Under the pieces are notes generated by a model. That model was given only the letters and a program-made list of their open reading frames with translations, made no database searches and had not been told where the DNA came from. The position numbers were made by a program, and so were the translations under genes. 64,000 nucleotides of DNA from Streptomyces sp. NBC_01481 (GTDB lineage Bacteria; Actinomycetota; Actinomycetes; Streptomycetales; Streptomycetaceae): positions 434,001 to 498,000 of the forward strand of contig NZ_JAPEPT010000005.1 of NCBI RefSeq assembly GCF_026339995.1, in the 5' to 3' direction. Positions 7,104 to 15,299 of the stretch are shown here, one piece after another. The stretch's first letter is position 1, and each line of letters starts with the position of its first letter.

Positions 7104-8789
7104 GTGCTCGTGCGGATCGGACTGCTTACGGACGGTGGTTATCCGTATGCGACGGGTGAATCCAGGCTGTGGTGCGACAGGCTTGTGCGCGGGCTGGCGC
7201 AGCACGAGTTCGACATCTACGCGCTGAGCCGCAGCGCACAGCAGGAAGACCACGGCTGGATCCAGCTCCCGGCGCAGGTGCAGCGCGTGCGCACCGCCCC
7301 GCTCTGGGCGCCCGAGGACGACGGGCACACATACGGCAGACGCGAACGACGGCGCTTCGTCGGCCACTTCGCGGAGCTCGCCGCGGCCGTCTGCGGACCG
7401 GGCGAAGGCTTCGCGGACGGCCTCTACGGCCTCGCCGAACTCGCCCGCGAACGCGGCGGCCTCTACGCCGCGCTCCGCTCCGAACTGGCCGTTCGCGCCC
7501 TCGAATCCGCCTGCCGCGCCCCGGGCGCGCGCCGCACCGTGCACGCCGCCACCGTCCCGGACTACCTCGCCTTCGCCGACCAGCTGGAGCGCGCCCTGCG
7601 CCCGCTCTCTCTTGACTGGTACGGCGACGACGGGCTCGGAGCCGTCGATCTCTGCCATGCCGCGTCCGGCGGATCCGCAGCGCTGTCCGGCCTGCTGGCC
7701 AAACGCTTCTTCGGGGTTCCGCTGCTGGTCACGGAGTACGGCGTTCAGCTGCGCGCGCACTATCTGGCCGCGAGCGAGGGCGAGCTGACCGCACCCGTAC
7801 GCGCCCTGCTCGCCGCCTTCCAGGGCCGACTGGCGGCCGAGGTGTACGCCCAGGCCTCCGTCATCACCCCCGGCAACACGCACGCCAGGCGCTGGCAGGA
7901 GAAGTGCGGCGCCGATCGCGCCAAGCTGCGGACCGTCTACCCGGGCATGGAGGCGGATCGGTTCGCCGCGGTCGGCGACGGCGACGACAGCGGTGACGGG
8001 CACACCCTGGTGTGGGTCGGCAGGTTCGAGCCCGCCAAGGACCTCATCGCGCTGCTCCACGCCTTCGCCGAGGTGCGCAAGGAGGAGCCGCAGGCGCGGC
8101 TGCGGATGTTCGGGGCGCCGGTGCACGGGCCCGAGGCCGCGACGTATCTCGCCCACTGCAAGGCGCTGGCCGCCCAGCTCTTCCCCGACGAGGCCGCCGA
8201 CGCGCACGCCGTGGGCGACAACCCCGTCTCGTTCGAGGAGATCGGCGGGCCCGAGGCCCCCGAACTCGCCGACGCCTACGCGTCCGGCGGCGTGGTCATC
8301 CTGTCCAGCGTCGTCGAGGGCTTCCCGATCAGCCTTGTCGAGGCGATGTTCTGCGCCCGTGCGACGGTGTCGACGGACGTCGGCGCGGTCGTCGAAGTCA
8401 TCGGCGGTACGGGTCTGGTCGTGCCCCCGCGCAACCCGCGGGCGCTCGCGGACGCGTGCCTCGCGCTGCTGCGCGACACGGAGCGCCGGGAACGGCTGGG
8501 CGCCGCCGCACGCGCCCGCGCACTCGAACTGTTCACGATCGAGCAGAACCTGACGGCATTTCGCGGCATTTACCTGGAGCTGATCTCGCACTCCCCGGTG
8601 AAGCGAGAAGCCGTCGACGAGGACGGCGAGCCGCTGCCCTTCGCCCACCCCGCCGAGGCGCATGTCCCGGGCCACTGGACGGGCGGCGGCGCCGCGTCCA
8701 GCGGCCGCACCCCGCGCTGGGCGGACAACCAGGACCGGGGCGGCGGCCTGGTCGGCGCGGCCGTGACCCCGAAGGAGGCGCGCGCATGA
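7104..8789 (+). CDS. GT4-family glycosyltransferase, PelF-like
   Basis: 561 residues from a GTG at 7104 (GGGAG 9 nt upstream). GT-B fold: N-terminal RIGLLTDGGYPYATGESRLW resembles the PelF start, LLVTEYGVQLR matches the PelF 'LLTEHG' segment, and the C-terminal nucleotide-sugar domain has VGRFEPAKDL and the retaining-GT motif EGFPISLVE (E-x7-E), then GLVVPPRNPRALADA. PelF makes the Pel polysaccharide from a UDP-sugar on the cytoplasmic face. The C-terminal ~60 residues are variable and polar. The stop overlaps the next start by ATGA, so the two are translated together. First gene of a four-gene operon. Confidence 0.85.
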   Translation: MLVRIGLLTDGGYPYATGESRLWCDRLVRGLAQHEFDIYALSRSAQQEDHGWIQLPAQVQRVRTAPLWAPEDDGHTYGRRERRRFVGHFAELAAAVCGPGEGFADGLYGLAELARERGGLYAALRSELAVRALESACRAPGARRTVHAATVPDYLAFADQLERALRPLSLDWYGDDGLGAVDLCHAASGGSAALSGLLAKRFFGVPLLVTEYGVQLRAHYLAASEGELTAPVRALLAAFQGRLAAEVYAQASVITPGNTHARRWQEKCGADRAKLRTVYPGMEADRFAAVGDGDDSGDGHTLVWVGRFEPAKDLIALLHAFAEVRKEEPQARLRMFGAPVHGPEAATYLAHCKALAAQLFPDEAADAHAVGDNPVSFEEIGGPEAPELADAYASGGVVILSSVVEGFPISLVEAMFCARATVSTDVGAVVEVIGGTGLVVPPRNPRALADACLALLRDTERRERLGAAARARALELFTIEQNLTAFRGIYLELISHSPVKREAVDEDGEPLPFAHPAEAHVPGHWTGGGAASSGRTPRWADNQDRGGGLVGAAVTPKEARA

Positions 8790-10141
8790 GTACGTCGCGG
8801 ATCACTGAGAGCGCGGGGGGCGCTCGGGGCACAGGAGAACACGTGGGCGCCCCCGGCGCCGATCCGAGCGCCGGAAGGTCCGGCAGCTCACGGACGATCG
8901 GGACCATCGAAGGCACCGGCAGCGGGCCCTCCGACCGGCTCTCCAAGAAGCCCTCCGCTCTCGACGGGGCATGGCCGCCCGTCGGCGACGACGCGCGGGA
9001 CAGCCGTGGCGACGCCCACCTCGCCGACGTCCGGGATGACGAGCCGGCGAAAACCCGCAAGCCCCCTGCCCCCCGCCGCGGCCCCGCCGACCCCGTCAAG
9101 GCGCTGATGCACCGCCACCGGGAGCTGTGCGAGCGCGCCGTCGACCCCTTGGAGATCGCCGCGGGTCTCGAAGCCCACGGCATCACCGACCGGACCGCCG
9201 CCCGCTTCCGCCACCGGGACGTCTTCTCGCTCGCCGAGGAGTTGTACGCCCGCGTGCCGCGGGGAGCGGAGTCGGCGGATTCCGTCGGCCGTCCGGCGCG
9301 CGCGGCCCAGGCGCGCGCCGGACGCCGCCCCCGAGCCGCCGGGCGCGCACTCCTCACACTCCTGCCAGGCGCCGTCTGCGCCCTCGCCGTCGCCGTTACG
9401 GAGGCGATGGACGGCGGTGCCCCAATCGCCGCCGCGGCCGCGGGTGCGATCGGCGTCGCCGTCGCACTCACGCTGTGTCTGCGGCGAGGACCCCTGCGCG
9501 CCGAGGGGCGCACGGTCCCTGCCGTACGCCTGTGGACGTTCTGGCTGCTGGCATACGCGGCGTACGGAGAAGGCCTCCTCGACGAGATCGTCGCCGGGGG
9601 CCCGGACGGCCCGCTGCCCATGAGCGCCGCCCCACTCGTCGGGCTCGCCCTCGCCGTCGCCCCCGCGGCCGGGTGTGCCCGCCTCTTCTCCGTACAGGCA
9701 CGGCGCAGGCTGGACGGCAGCCGGGGCCTGGAGGAGTTCGCGTCAGGGATGCGTCCGCTGCTGCTGGGAATCGTCGCCCTGTACGTCGCTGCCCTCGGCA
9801 CGCTCCTCGTCCTGGCCGGCCTGTTATTTCCCCATCAGGCCCTCGTCCCCGCCGTCGCCCTCGGCGCCCTGCTCTTCCTGGCCAGGCTGCTGATCGTCCA
9901 CGGCTACCCGGCGTCCGCGTCCGCGGGACTCGCCGTCGCCTGCGGTGCCGAGGCCCTCGCCCCCGCCCTCCTGCTGGCCGGACGCCTGCCCGGCTTCGAG
10001 GTCCTGGCGAGTCCCGTCGAGGCGGCCGTCGGCGCCTGGGGCGCCGGTGCCTTACCGGCCATCGCCTGCTCGGCCGCGGCGCTCGGCCTGCTGGCCCATG
10101 CCACCGCTGCCCTGTCCCGAGCCTCGGCGCACACCGTCTGA
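8786..10141 (+). CDS. multi-pass membrane protein of the PelF-like operon
   Basis: 451 residues. The first ~170 are polar and contain a short helical part (ELCERAVDPLEIAAGLEAHGITD, DVFSLAEELYARVP). The rest holds about eight predicted transmembrane helices, rich in Ala/Leu/Val. In Pel operons PelF is followed by PelG, a 12-helix membrane transporter; this protein has the right position and size but fewer helices, and I cannot confirm homology by eye. A role in exporting or anchoring the polymer is inference. Starts at ATGA overlapping the glycosyltransferase stop. Confidence 0.75.
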   Translation: MSTSRITESAGGARGTGEHVGAPGADPSAGRSGSSRTIGTIEGTGSGPSDRLSKKPSALDGAWPPVGDDARDSRGDAHLADVRDDEPAKTRKPPAPRRGPADPVKALMHRHRELCERAVDPLEIAAGLEAHGITDRTAARFRHRDVFSLAEELYARVPRGAESADSVGRPARAAQARAGRRPRAAGRALLTLLPGAVCALAVAVTEAMDGGAPIAAAAAGAIGVAVALTLCLRRGPLRAEGRTVPAVRLWTFWLLAYAAYGEGLLDEIVAGGPDGPLPMSAAPLVGLALAVAPAAGCARLFSVQARRRLDGSRGLEEFASGMRPLLLGIVALYVAALGTLLVLAGLLFPHQALVPAVALGALLFLARLLIVHGYPASASAGLAVACGAEALAPALLLAGRLPGFEVLASPVEAAVGAWGAGALPAIACSAAALGLLAHATAALSRASAHTV

Positions 10142-10243
10142 CACCCCGCGGAGCCGACATCGCGGGCGCATCCGGCACCCGTGTCGCCACGGGATCCGGC
10201 ACCCCTTCCGCACCGACAGCAACACCCCTAAGGAGAAAGCGAC

Positions 10244-10297
10244 ATGACGCCCCAACCCCCAACAGAGGCCCGTCGGCACACAGGGGCCGCGCGATGA
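10244..10297 (+). CDS. 17-residue mini-ORF coupled to the epimerase
   Basis: ATG at 10244 follows a strong AAGGAGA ribosome site (10230-10236) and encodes MTPQPPTEARRHTGAAR. Its TGA overlaps the epimerase ATG at 10294 (ATGA). The epimerase lacks an equally good site of its own, so this mini-ORF may load ribosomes for it by termination-reinitiation. It may have no function as a peptide. Confidence 0.4.
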   Translation: MTPQPPTEARRHTGAAR

Positions 10298-11253
10298 GGG
10301 TGCTCCTGCTCGGTGCCAATGGATTCCTCGGCCGCTTCGTCGCCGACCGGCTGCTCGCCGACCCCGCCGTGCACCTGACCGCGCTCGGGCGGGGTGATGA
10401 CGCCGACGTACGCTTCGACCTGGCCGGAGGCAGCCCGGGCGCGCTCACCCGTTTCCTGGGCGCCGTCCACCCGGGCGTCGTCATCAACTGTGCCGGCGCC
10501 ACCCGCGGCGGCGCCCGCGAGCTGACCCGGCACAACACCGTCGCCGTCGCCACCGTCTGCGAGGCCCTGCGCCGCAGCGGCTGTGGCGCCCGGCTTGTTC
10601 AGCTCGGCTGCGCCTCCGAGTACGGTCCGTCCCAGCAGGGTTCGTCGACCGCGGAGGATGCGATTCCGCGCCCGGGCGGTCCGTACGGCGTCAGCAAGCT
10701 CGCCGCCACCGAGCTGGTACTCGGCGCGGGCCTGGACGCCGTCGTGCTGCGGGTCTTCTCGCCCGTCGGCCCCGGCACCCCGGCCGGCTCACCGCTCGGC
10801 CGTCTCGCCGAGGCGATGCGCCGCGCGATGCAGTCCGGGGACGGTGAGCTGAAGCTCAGCGGCCTCGGCGTGCAGCGCGACTTCGTCGACGTGCGGGACG
10901 TGGCGCGCGCCGTGCACGCCGCCTCGCTCTCCGCCGCGCAGGGCGTGGTCAACATCGGTACGGGACGTGCTGTGCGACTGCGCGACGCGGCCGCCGTCCT
11001 GGCCCGGGTCGCGGGCTACGCGGGCGCGCTGCACGAACTCGACGCGAGCCCCGGCCGCCCCTCCATCGGAGCCCCCCGCTCCGAATCCGTGCTGGAGCAG
11101 CTCTCCGCGAACCCGGCCCCCTACCCCGACGGCTGCGGCAGCTGGCAGCAGGCGGATGTGCGCACCGCCCGCGACCGCCTCGGCTGGCGCCCCCGCATCA
11201 ACCTCGAAGAGTCCCTCGCCGACATCTGGATGGAGGCGGCATGCCGCATCTGA
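10294..11253 (+). CDS. NAD-dependent epimerase/dehydratase (extended SDR)
   Basis: 319 residues. The Rossmann motif GANGFLG is at the N-terminus (about 7-13) and the catalytic YGVSK (YxxxK) in the middle, with a Ser/Glu (SEYG) upstream, as in sugar-nucleotide 4-epimerases and dehydratases. In this operon it most likely supplies the sugar nucleotide for the glycosyltransferase; Gram-positive Pel clusters also contain a GalE-type epimerase, so UDP-GlcNAc/UDP-GalNAc interconversion is a reasonable guess. The start is coupled to the 17-codon frame upstream; its 3' end overlaps the next gene by 13 bp. Confidence 0.85.
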   Translation: MRVLLLGANGFLGRFVADRLLADPAVHLTALGRGDDADVRFDLAGGSPGALTRFLGAVHPGVVINCAGATRGGARELTRHNTVAVATVCEALRRSGCGARLVQLGCASEYGPSQQGSSTAEDAIPRPGGPYGVSKLAATELVLGAGLDAVVLRVFSPVGPGTPAGSPLGRLAEAMRRAMQSGDGELKLSGLGVQRDFVDVRDVARAVHAASLSAAQGVVNIGTGRAVRLRDAAAVLARVAGYAGALHELDASPGRPSIGAPRSESVLEQLSANPAPYPDGCGSWQQADVRTARDRLGWRPRINLEESLADIWMEAACRI

Positions 11254-11993
11254 CCACCACGGGCACCAAGCTCTCCGCGACCGGCGCGGAGAGACTCGGC
11301 TTCGGCATCCCCGGCTATGCCCACCCGCTGCTCGCCCCGGTCGAATGGGCCGAACTGACCCGCCCGGGAACGCCCCTGCACTGGGTCGTCCTCAATGTCG
11401 ACGGCGGTCCCGGGGCCCGCCCCGATCCGCACTGCCTGGAGGCCGTGGGCAAGCTGCGCAATGCGGGCGTGCGAGTTCTGGGCCATCTCGACATGGCCCA
11501 CGGCTCGCGCTCCTTCGGCCATCTCGTCTCCGAGGCGCACCTCTATCTCGAGTGGTACCGGGTCGACGGCTTCCTGCTGGACCGCTGCCCCACGGACCGC
11601 GCCGATCTGCAGGAGGTGCGGCGCACGACGGCGACGCTGGAGGCCGTTCTCGACGGCGGCCATCTCGTCCTCGGGCACGGCTCGCATCCGTACCCGGGCT
11701 ACGCGGAGGCCGCCGACCAACTGGTCACCTTCTCCGGGCCATGGACGGATTACCGCTGGTCACAGGTGGCGGAGTGGACGGCGGACCATCCGCCGGAGCG
11801 CTTTGTGCACTTCGTGCACGGGGTGCCGCGCACCCACTTGGAGGAGGCCACCCGAATCGCCCGCTGGCAGGGTGCCGGGACGATCTTCTTCACCGACCGC
11901 ACGGACCAGTGGGGGCAAAACAGTCCATTCGAGGCACTGCCCGGCTACTGGGACGAAATCGTCTCGCGGATCGGACCGGGTGTCTCGGAATGA
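11241..11993 (+). CDS. spherulin-4 family (GH135-type) protein
   Basis: 250 residues resembling spherulation-specific family 4, the family of Aspergillus Sph3 (GH135), which cuts galactosaminogalactan. Family features seen: VLNVDGGPGARPDP (the NPxSGPG-type motif), GVRVLGHLDMAHGSR, YLEWYRVDGFLLDR, and FSGPWTDYR. In the eukaryotic enzymes I recall, the equivalent of DGFLLDR ends in Asp-Glu; here it is Asp-Arg, so a supposed catalytic acid may be missing. No signal peptide is visible. It overlaps the epimerase gene by 13 bp. Its last codons contain the moeZ sigma-R promoter. Confidence 0.75.
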   Translation: MPHLTTTGTKLSATGAERLGFGIPGYAHPLLAPVEWAELTRPGTPLHWVVLNVDGGPGARPDPHCLEAVGKLRNAGVRVLGHLDMAHGSRSFGHLVSEAHLYLEWYRVDGFLLDRCPTDRADLQEVRRTTATLEAVLDGGHLVLGHGSHPYPGYAEAADQLVTFSGPWTDYRWSQVAEWTADHPPERFVHFVHGVPRTHLEEATRIARWQGAGTIFFTDRTDQWGQNSPFEALPGYWDEIVSRIGPGVSE

Positions 11994-12012
11994 GGAGGGC
12001 CGTGGCAGTGTT
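11987..12012 (+). promoter_or_regulatory. sigma-R promoter of moeZ
   Basis: GGAAT at 11987-11991 and GTT at 12010-12012 are separated by exactly 18 nt, a perfect match to the sigma-R consensus GGAAT-N18-GTT. Transcription would start near 12018, about 40 nt before the moeZ GTG. The -35 overlaps the stop codon of the preceding gene. moeZ being under thiol-stress control fits its sulfur chemistry. Confidence 0.75.
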
Positions 12013-12057
12013 ACGGGGAGAACAACCGTACTGACTTATCGACGCAACGGAGTCCCC

Positions 12058-13236
12058 GTGTCGCTGCCACCCCTGGTCGAGCCAGCTGCTGAGCTCACCG
12101 TCGACGAGGTCCGCAGGTACTCCCGCCACCTGATCATCCCCGATGTCGGGATGGACGGGCAGAAGCGGCTGAAGAACGCCAAGGTGCTGTGTGTGGGCGC
12201 AGGCGGCCTGGGTTCGCCGGCCCTGATGTACCTCGCCGCGGCCGGTGTCGGCACGCTCGGCATCGTGGAGTTCGACGAGGTCGACGAGTCGAACCTGCAG
12301 CGCCAGATCATCCACAGCCAGGCCGACATCGGCCGCTCCAAGGCCCAGTCCGCCAAGGACTCGGTGCTCGGCATCAACCCGTACGTGAACGTGGTCCTGC
12401 ACGAAGAGCGGCTCGAGGCCGAGAACGTGATGGACATCTTCAGCCAGTACGACCTGATCGTCGACGGCACGGACAATTTCGCGACGCGCTACCTGGTCAA
12501 CGACGCGTGCGTGCTCCTGAACAAGCCGTACGTCTGGGGCTCGATCTACCGCTTCGACGGACAGGCCTCCGTCTTCTGGTCCGAGCACGGTCCCTGCTAC
12601 CGCTGCCTCTACCCCGAGCCCCCGCCGCCGGGCATGGTCCCCAGCTGCGCCGAGGGCGGCGTGCTGGGCGTGCTCTGCGCGTCCATCGGCTCCATCCAGG
12701 TCAACGAGGCCATCAAGCTGCTCGCGGGCATCGGTGAGCCGCTGGTCGGCCGACTGATGATCTACGACGCCCTGGAGATGCAGTACCGCCAGGTCAAGGT
12801 CCGCAAGGACCCGGACTGCGCGGTCTGCGGCGAGAACCCCACCGTCACCGAGCTCATCGACTACGAGGCCTTCTGCGGCGTCGTGTCCGAAGAGGCCCAG
12901 GAGGCGGCGGCCGGTTCGACGATCACTCCCAAGCAGCTCAAGGAGTGGATCGACGAAGGCGAGAGCATCGACATCATCGATGTCCGTGAGATCAACGAGT
13001 ACGAGATCGTCTCGATCCCCGGCGCCAGGCTGATCCCGAAGAACGAGTTCCTGATGGGCACCGCTCTGCAGGATCTGCCTCAGGACAGGCGCATCGTCCT
13101 GCACTGCAAGACGGGTGTCCGCAGTGCGGAAGTCCTCGCCGTGCTCAAGTCCGCGGGCTTCGCGGACGCGGTGCACGTCGGCGGCGGCGTGATCGGCTGG
13201 GTCAACCAGATCGAGCCGGACAAGCCGATCTACTGA
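12058..13236 (+). CDS. moeZ: MoeZ adenylyltransferase/sulfurtransferase
   Basis: 392 residues, full family length. The N-terminal E1-like domain has the nucleotide motif GAGGLGS (about 48-54), DNFATRY, and two zinc-binding CxxC pairs (CYRC; CAVC). The C-terminal rhodanese domain carries the active-site loop CKTGVRS (Cys about 350). The enzyme adenylates the C-terminus of small ubiquitin-like sulfur carriers and transfers sulfur to them, serving molybdopterin synthesis and other thio-cofactors and metabolites. GTG start at 12058 with GGAG 9 nt upstream. A sigma-R promoter precedes it. The last 14 nt including the stop are repeated at 17160-17173, marking the insertion of an island. Confidence 0.95.
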   Translation: MSLPPLVEPAAELTVDEVRRYSRHLIIPDVGMDGQKRLKNAKVLCVGAGGLGSPALMYLAAAGVGTLGIVEFDEVDESNLQRQIIHSQADIGRSKAQSAKDSVLGINPYVNVVLHEERLEAENVMDIFSQYDLIVDGTDNFATRYLVNDACVLLNKPYVWGSIYRFDGQASVFWSEHGPCYRCLYPEPPPPGMVPSCAEGGVLGVLCASIGSIQVNEAIKLLAGIGEPLVGRLMIYDALEMQYRQVKVRKDPDCAVCGENPTVTELIDYEAFCGVVSEEAQEAAAGSTITPKQLKEWIDEGESIDIIDVREINEYEIVSIPGARLIPKNEFLMGTALQDLPQDRRIVLHCKTGVRSAEVLAVLKSAGFADAVHVGGGVIGWVNQIEPDKPIY

Positions 13237-13237
13237 C
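13224..13237. repeat. 14-bp direct repeat, left copy (attL-like)
   Basis: GCCGATCTACTGAC, the last codons and stop of moeZ plus one base. An identical copy is at 17160-17173. Confidence 0.65.
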
Positions 13238-13262
13238 CAGCCCTCCCGTTGACTCGCGGGAC

Positions 13263-13309
13263 AGAAGAAGCCCACGGCTCTGACCAGTTCAGATGCTGTG
13301 GGCTTCTGT
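13263..13309 (+). terminator. terminator after moeZ (island side)
   Basis: AGAAGCCCACGG (13266-13277) pairs with CTGTGGGCTTCT (13296-13307), a 12-bp stem with one G-T pair and an 18-nt loop. Confidence 0.6.
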
Positions 13310-13549
13310 CGTTGTTGGTCGACCGGCACCTTCGCACGGCCCAGAGACGGCCCGGACTTCGCGCAGGGCTGGCGTCGGTTTCCCCAGTGCCTGGGCAGCC
13401 CTACAGGTCAGCTCCGCCGCTGCTCGCTGCGATGGTCAGCAGACGTGCGCGGTTGTCCGCCCCTGTTCGTCGGCGTTGTCACTCAGCTAGACACTCATGC
13501 CGGGGCGCCCGGGGGGCTGCACAGAGCCCCCTACAGCCCCTCACTGTGG
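13310..13549. other. no gene seen
   Basis: Short open frames on the forward strand here have poor codon bias and no ribosome sites. I see no tRNA, integrase end or repeat in it. Confidence 0.5.
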
Positions 13550-14095
13550 CTAGCCTTTGCGGCGGGCCCGGATTGTCTGTTGCGCTGTGGCGATTGCTGT
13601 CTTGAGGTCAACGCGAGCCGACTCTTGCTCCATCGCCCGCTTGAGCAGCGTGCCGATGTCGTATTCGGCCGGAATTGATGCTCTCTTGGTGCTGCGGAGG
13701 TACTTGTCGGCGACGGCAGCTGCCTCTGGGATTGCCTTGCCGAGGTAGACGTCGATGCGGCGGACGACTTCTGCGAGTTGAGAGCGGATCACGTCCCACT
13801 GGCTGGCAGATTCGTCGATCAGATGGCGCCTTTTTCGCAAGTAGGAGACATCTTCGGAGCTGCACGGCTGCTGTGCGTTCTCGCACAGCTTCTCCAGCAT
13901 CTCCTTCAGGTAGATCTCGGTGGCGTCCAGGTCTTCGCTGGCCTTGTCGATGCTTCGCTCCTTTTGGTGCCGACGGTAGGTGAGTATGGCCATCGTGACG
14001 ATGGCAGCGCCGACGAGTGCGGGGATGAGGACGGGAAGGACGCTGGGTCCGTCCGCGAGGGTGGTCAGAGCAGTCGTCGTCGGGTTGAGGGACAT
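13550..14095 (-). CDS. single-pass membrane protein with coiled-coil domain
   Basis: 181 residues, not recognised. A transmembrane helix (about 22-40, LIPALVGAAIVTMAILTY) follows a short N-terminus, then a long helical, charged region with heptad-like spacing (YLKEMLEKLCENAQ, WDVIRSQLAEVVRRIDVYL, LKRAMEQESARVDLK) likely to form a coiled coil in the cytoplasm, and a basic C-terminus. ATG at 14095; the ribosome site is weak (GGAACAACC). It lies 122 bp downstream of the Crp/Fnr gene on the same strand and is probably part of that unit. Codon bias is less extreme than in core genes. A longer in-frame start back to 14755 is possible but reads as non-coding. Confidence 0.6.
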   Translation of the reverse strand: MSLNPTTTALTTLADGPSVLPVLIPALVGAAIVTMAILTYRRHQKERSIDKASEDLDATEIYLKEMLEKLCENAQQPCSSEDVSYLRKRRHLIDESASQWDVIRSQLAEVVRRIDVYLGKAIPEAAAVADKYLRSTKRASIPAEYDIGTLLKRAMEQESARVDLKTAIATAQQTIRARRKG

Positions 14096-14217
14096 GGTGG
14101 TTGTTCCATCCAGGGGGAACGTGCACTGCTGCGGGCCGTGCCGTGCTGTGCAAAGGGGCAGGGAAGTCTTCGGGTGCGCAGGCGCGAGGGACACGTGATG
14201 GCGCCCCGGAGCATGAG

Positions 14218-14982
14218 TCACGGCTGTGCCGTCGGCCGGCTGGCTGGAGGCATTCTGACGAGGTGTTCGAGGCGATCCATGTCGATCACCACGAGGGTCC
14301 GGTACCTGCTGTCGATGACGCCGCGCCGGCGTAGCTTGGCGACGGCGTTCTCGACAGTGGACTGACCGAGCACCAGAGCCTCGGCAAGATCCTTCTGTCG
14401 TGGCCCGGTGATGATGGTGTGGCCGTCTCCGTCGGTAGTGCCGGTGACGCGAGCCAGGTGGAGCAAGAGTGCACTCACGCGTTCCAGAGGTGTACGGCTG
14501 ACGGTGCTGTAAATCTCTTCGTCGCTGCGGTTGCGTGCTTCGAGGCTGCACAGCAGGGCATGGCGCGCCTCGGGGTACTGGCCGAAGAGGGCGTTCATTC
14601 GCCGGGCGGCGCAGGGCAGGACCCATGTGTCGCTCAGGCACCTTGTGGTGACGGAAGATCGAGGGTCGAGGAGCTTGCCTTCCCCTACGAATTGTCCGGC
14701 TCCGCGAAAGCGAGCGATCTTCGCCGTGAACGGAAACCGTTCCTGGACGACGCACCCGCCGAGGATGATGAAGACCGTCGTGTCATTGGGCCCTAATGGC
14801 AGGAGGGCCTGCTTGGGGAAGAGACGCGTCGGGGTGATGCGGGCCTCGGGACCGCGGCCGACGACGTAGAGGGTGGACAACAGCGCGGGTGGGAGGAGCT
14901 CGAGGAAACTTTCCCGGGGCATCTGCTGTTCGCCATTGAGGACTTGCGCCGGGCTGGGCGCGTCGATCTTGGGGGGCGCCAT
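14218..14982 (-). CDS. Crp/Fnr-type transcriptional regulator
   Basis: 254 residues from ATG 14982 with a good GGAGG site 8 nt upstream. The N-terminal part (about 45-155) has the cyclic-nucleotide-binding jelly-roll pattern (VFIILGGCVVQER, FRGAGQFVGEGKLLD), and the C-terminal part a winged helix-turn-helix (QKDLAEALVLGQSTVENAVAKLRRRGVID). The glutamate of the FVGEG phosphate-binding cassette is present, but the usual RxxS/T is not obvious, so cAMP binding is uncertain. Its start overlaps the stop of the 105-residue gene upstream (TGATG). It likely controls its own small operon or genes elsewhere. Confidence 0.8.
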   Translation of the reverse strand: MAPPKIDAPSPAQVLNGEQQMPRESFLELLPPALLSTLYVVGRGPEARITPTRLFPKQALLPLGPNDTTVFIILGGCVVQERFPFTAKIARFRGAGQFVGEGKLLDPRSSVTTRCLSDTWVLPCAARRMNALFGQYPEARHALLCSLEARNRSDEEIYSTVSRTPLERVSALLLHLARVTGTTDGDGHTIITGPRQKDLAEALVLGQSTVENAVAKLRRRGVIDSRYRTLVVIDMDRLEHLVRMPPASRPTAQP

Positions 14983-15299
14983 CAGTCTTGCCTCCGAATA
15001 CTGGCGTGACTCCTCATGCCGCAGCAGCCAGGGGCGACTTGTGGGGCATCGGGCGCGATGTCTGAAGGTACGAAGACCGCAGGGGCGGCAGGTATGGGGA
15101 AAGCTCGTGGTTCGCTGATGCCGACAGATGGGAGCAGCGGCTTGGGGCTCCTGGTGACGGCCGACAGCAGCGGCACAGGTGCGACTGCGACTCCAGTGCA
15201 CTTGATATGACGGTGCATCAGCCCCGGTTGGGCATAGTCAGCCTGCACCGCCGTGTGGCGGGCCGGCTCGACAACGCCGTTAGAGACGGCGGTTGCCAT
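14982..15299 (-). CDS. small hypothetical protein coupled to the Crp/Fnr gene
   Basis: 105 residues, not recognised. ATG at 15299 follows a strong AGGAGG; the TGA overlaps the ATG of the regulator gene (TGATG), which supports real translation. Rich in Ala, Pro and Val in the middle (AVAPVPLL, PIPAAPAVFVP), with Cys-Cys near the C-terminus (CCGMRSHASIRRQD). No signal peptide or helix-turn-helix. A plausible promoter lies upstream on the same strand: CTGGAC, 18 nt, TATACC, about 15320-15349. It might be a ligand-responsive partner or just a translation-coupling leader; I cannot tell. Confidence 0.5.
   Translation of the reverse strand: MATAVSNGVVEPARHTAVQADYAQPGLMHRHIKCTGVAVAPVPLLSAVTRSPKPLLPSVGISEPRAFPIPAAPAVFVPSDIAPDAPQVAPGCCGMRSHASIRRQD

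Noticed and set aside
13249..13678. Overlapping forward frames after moeZ
   Set aside because: They lack ribosome sites and codon bias and overlap the terminator and the antisense coiled-coil gene.
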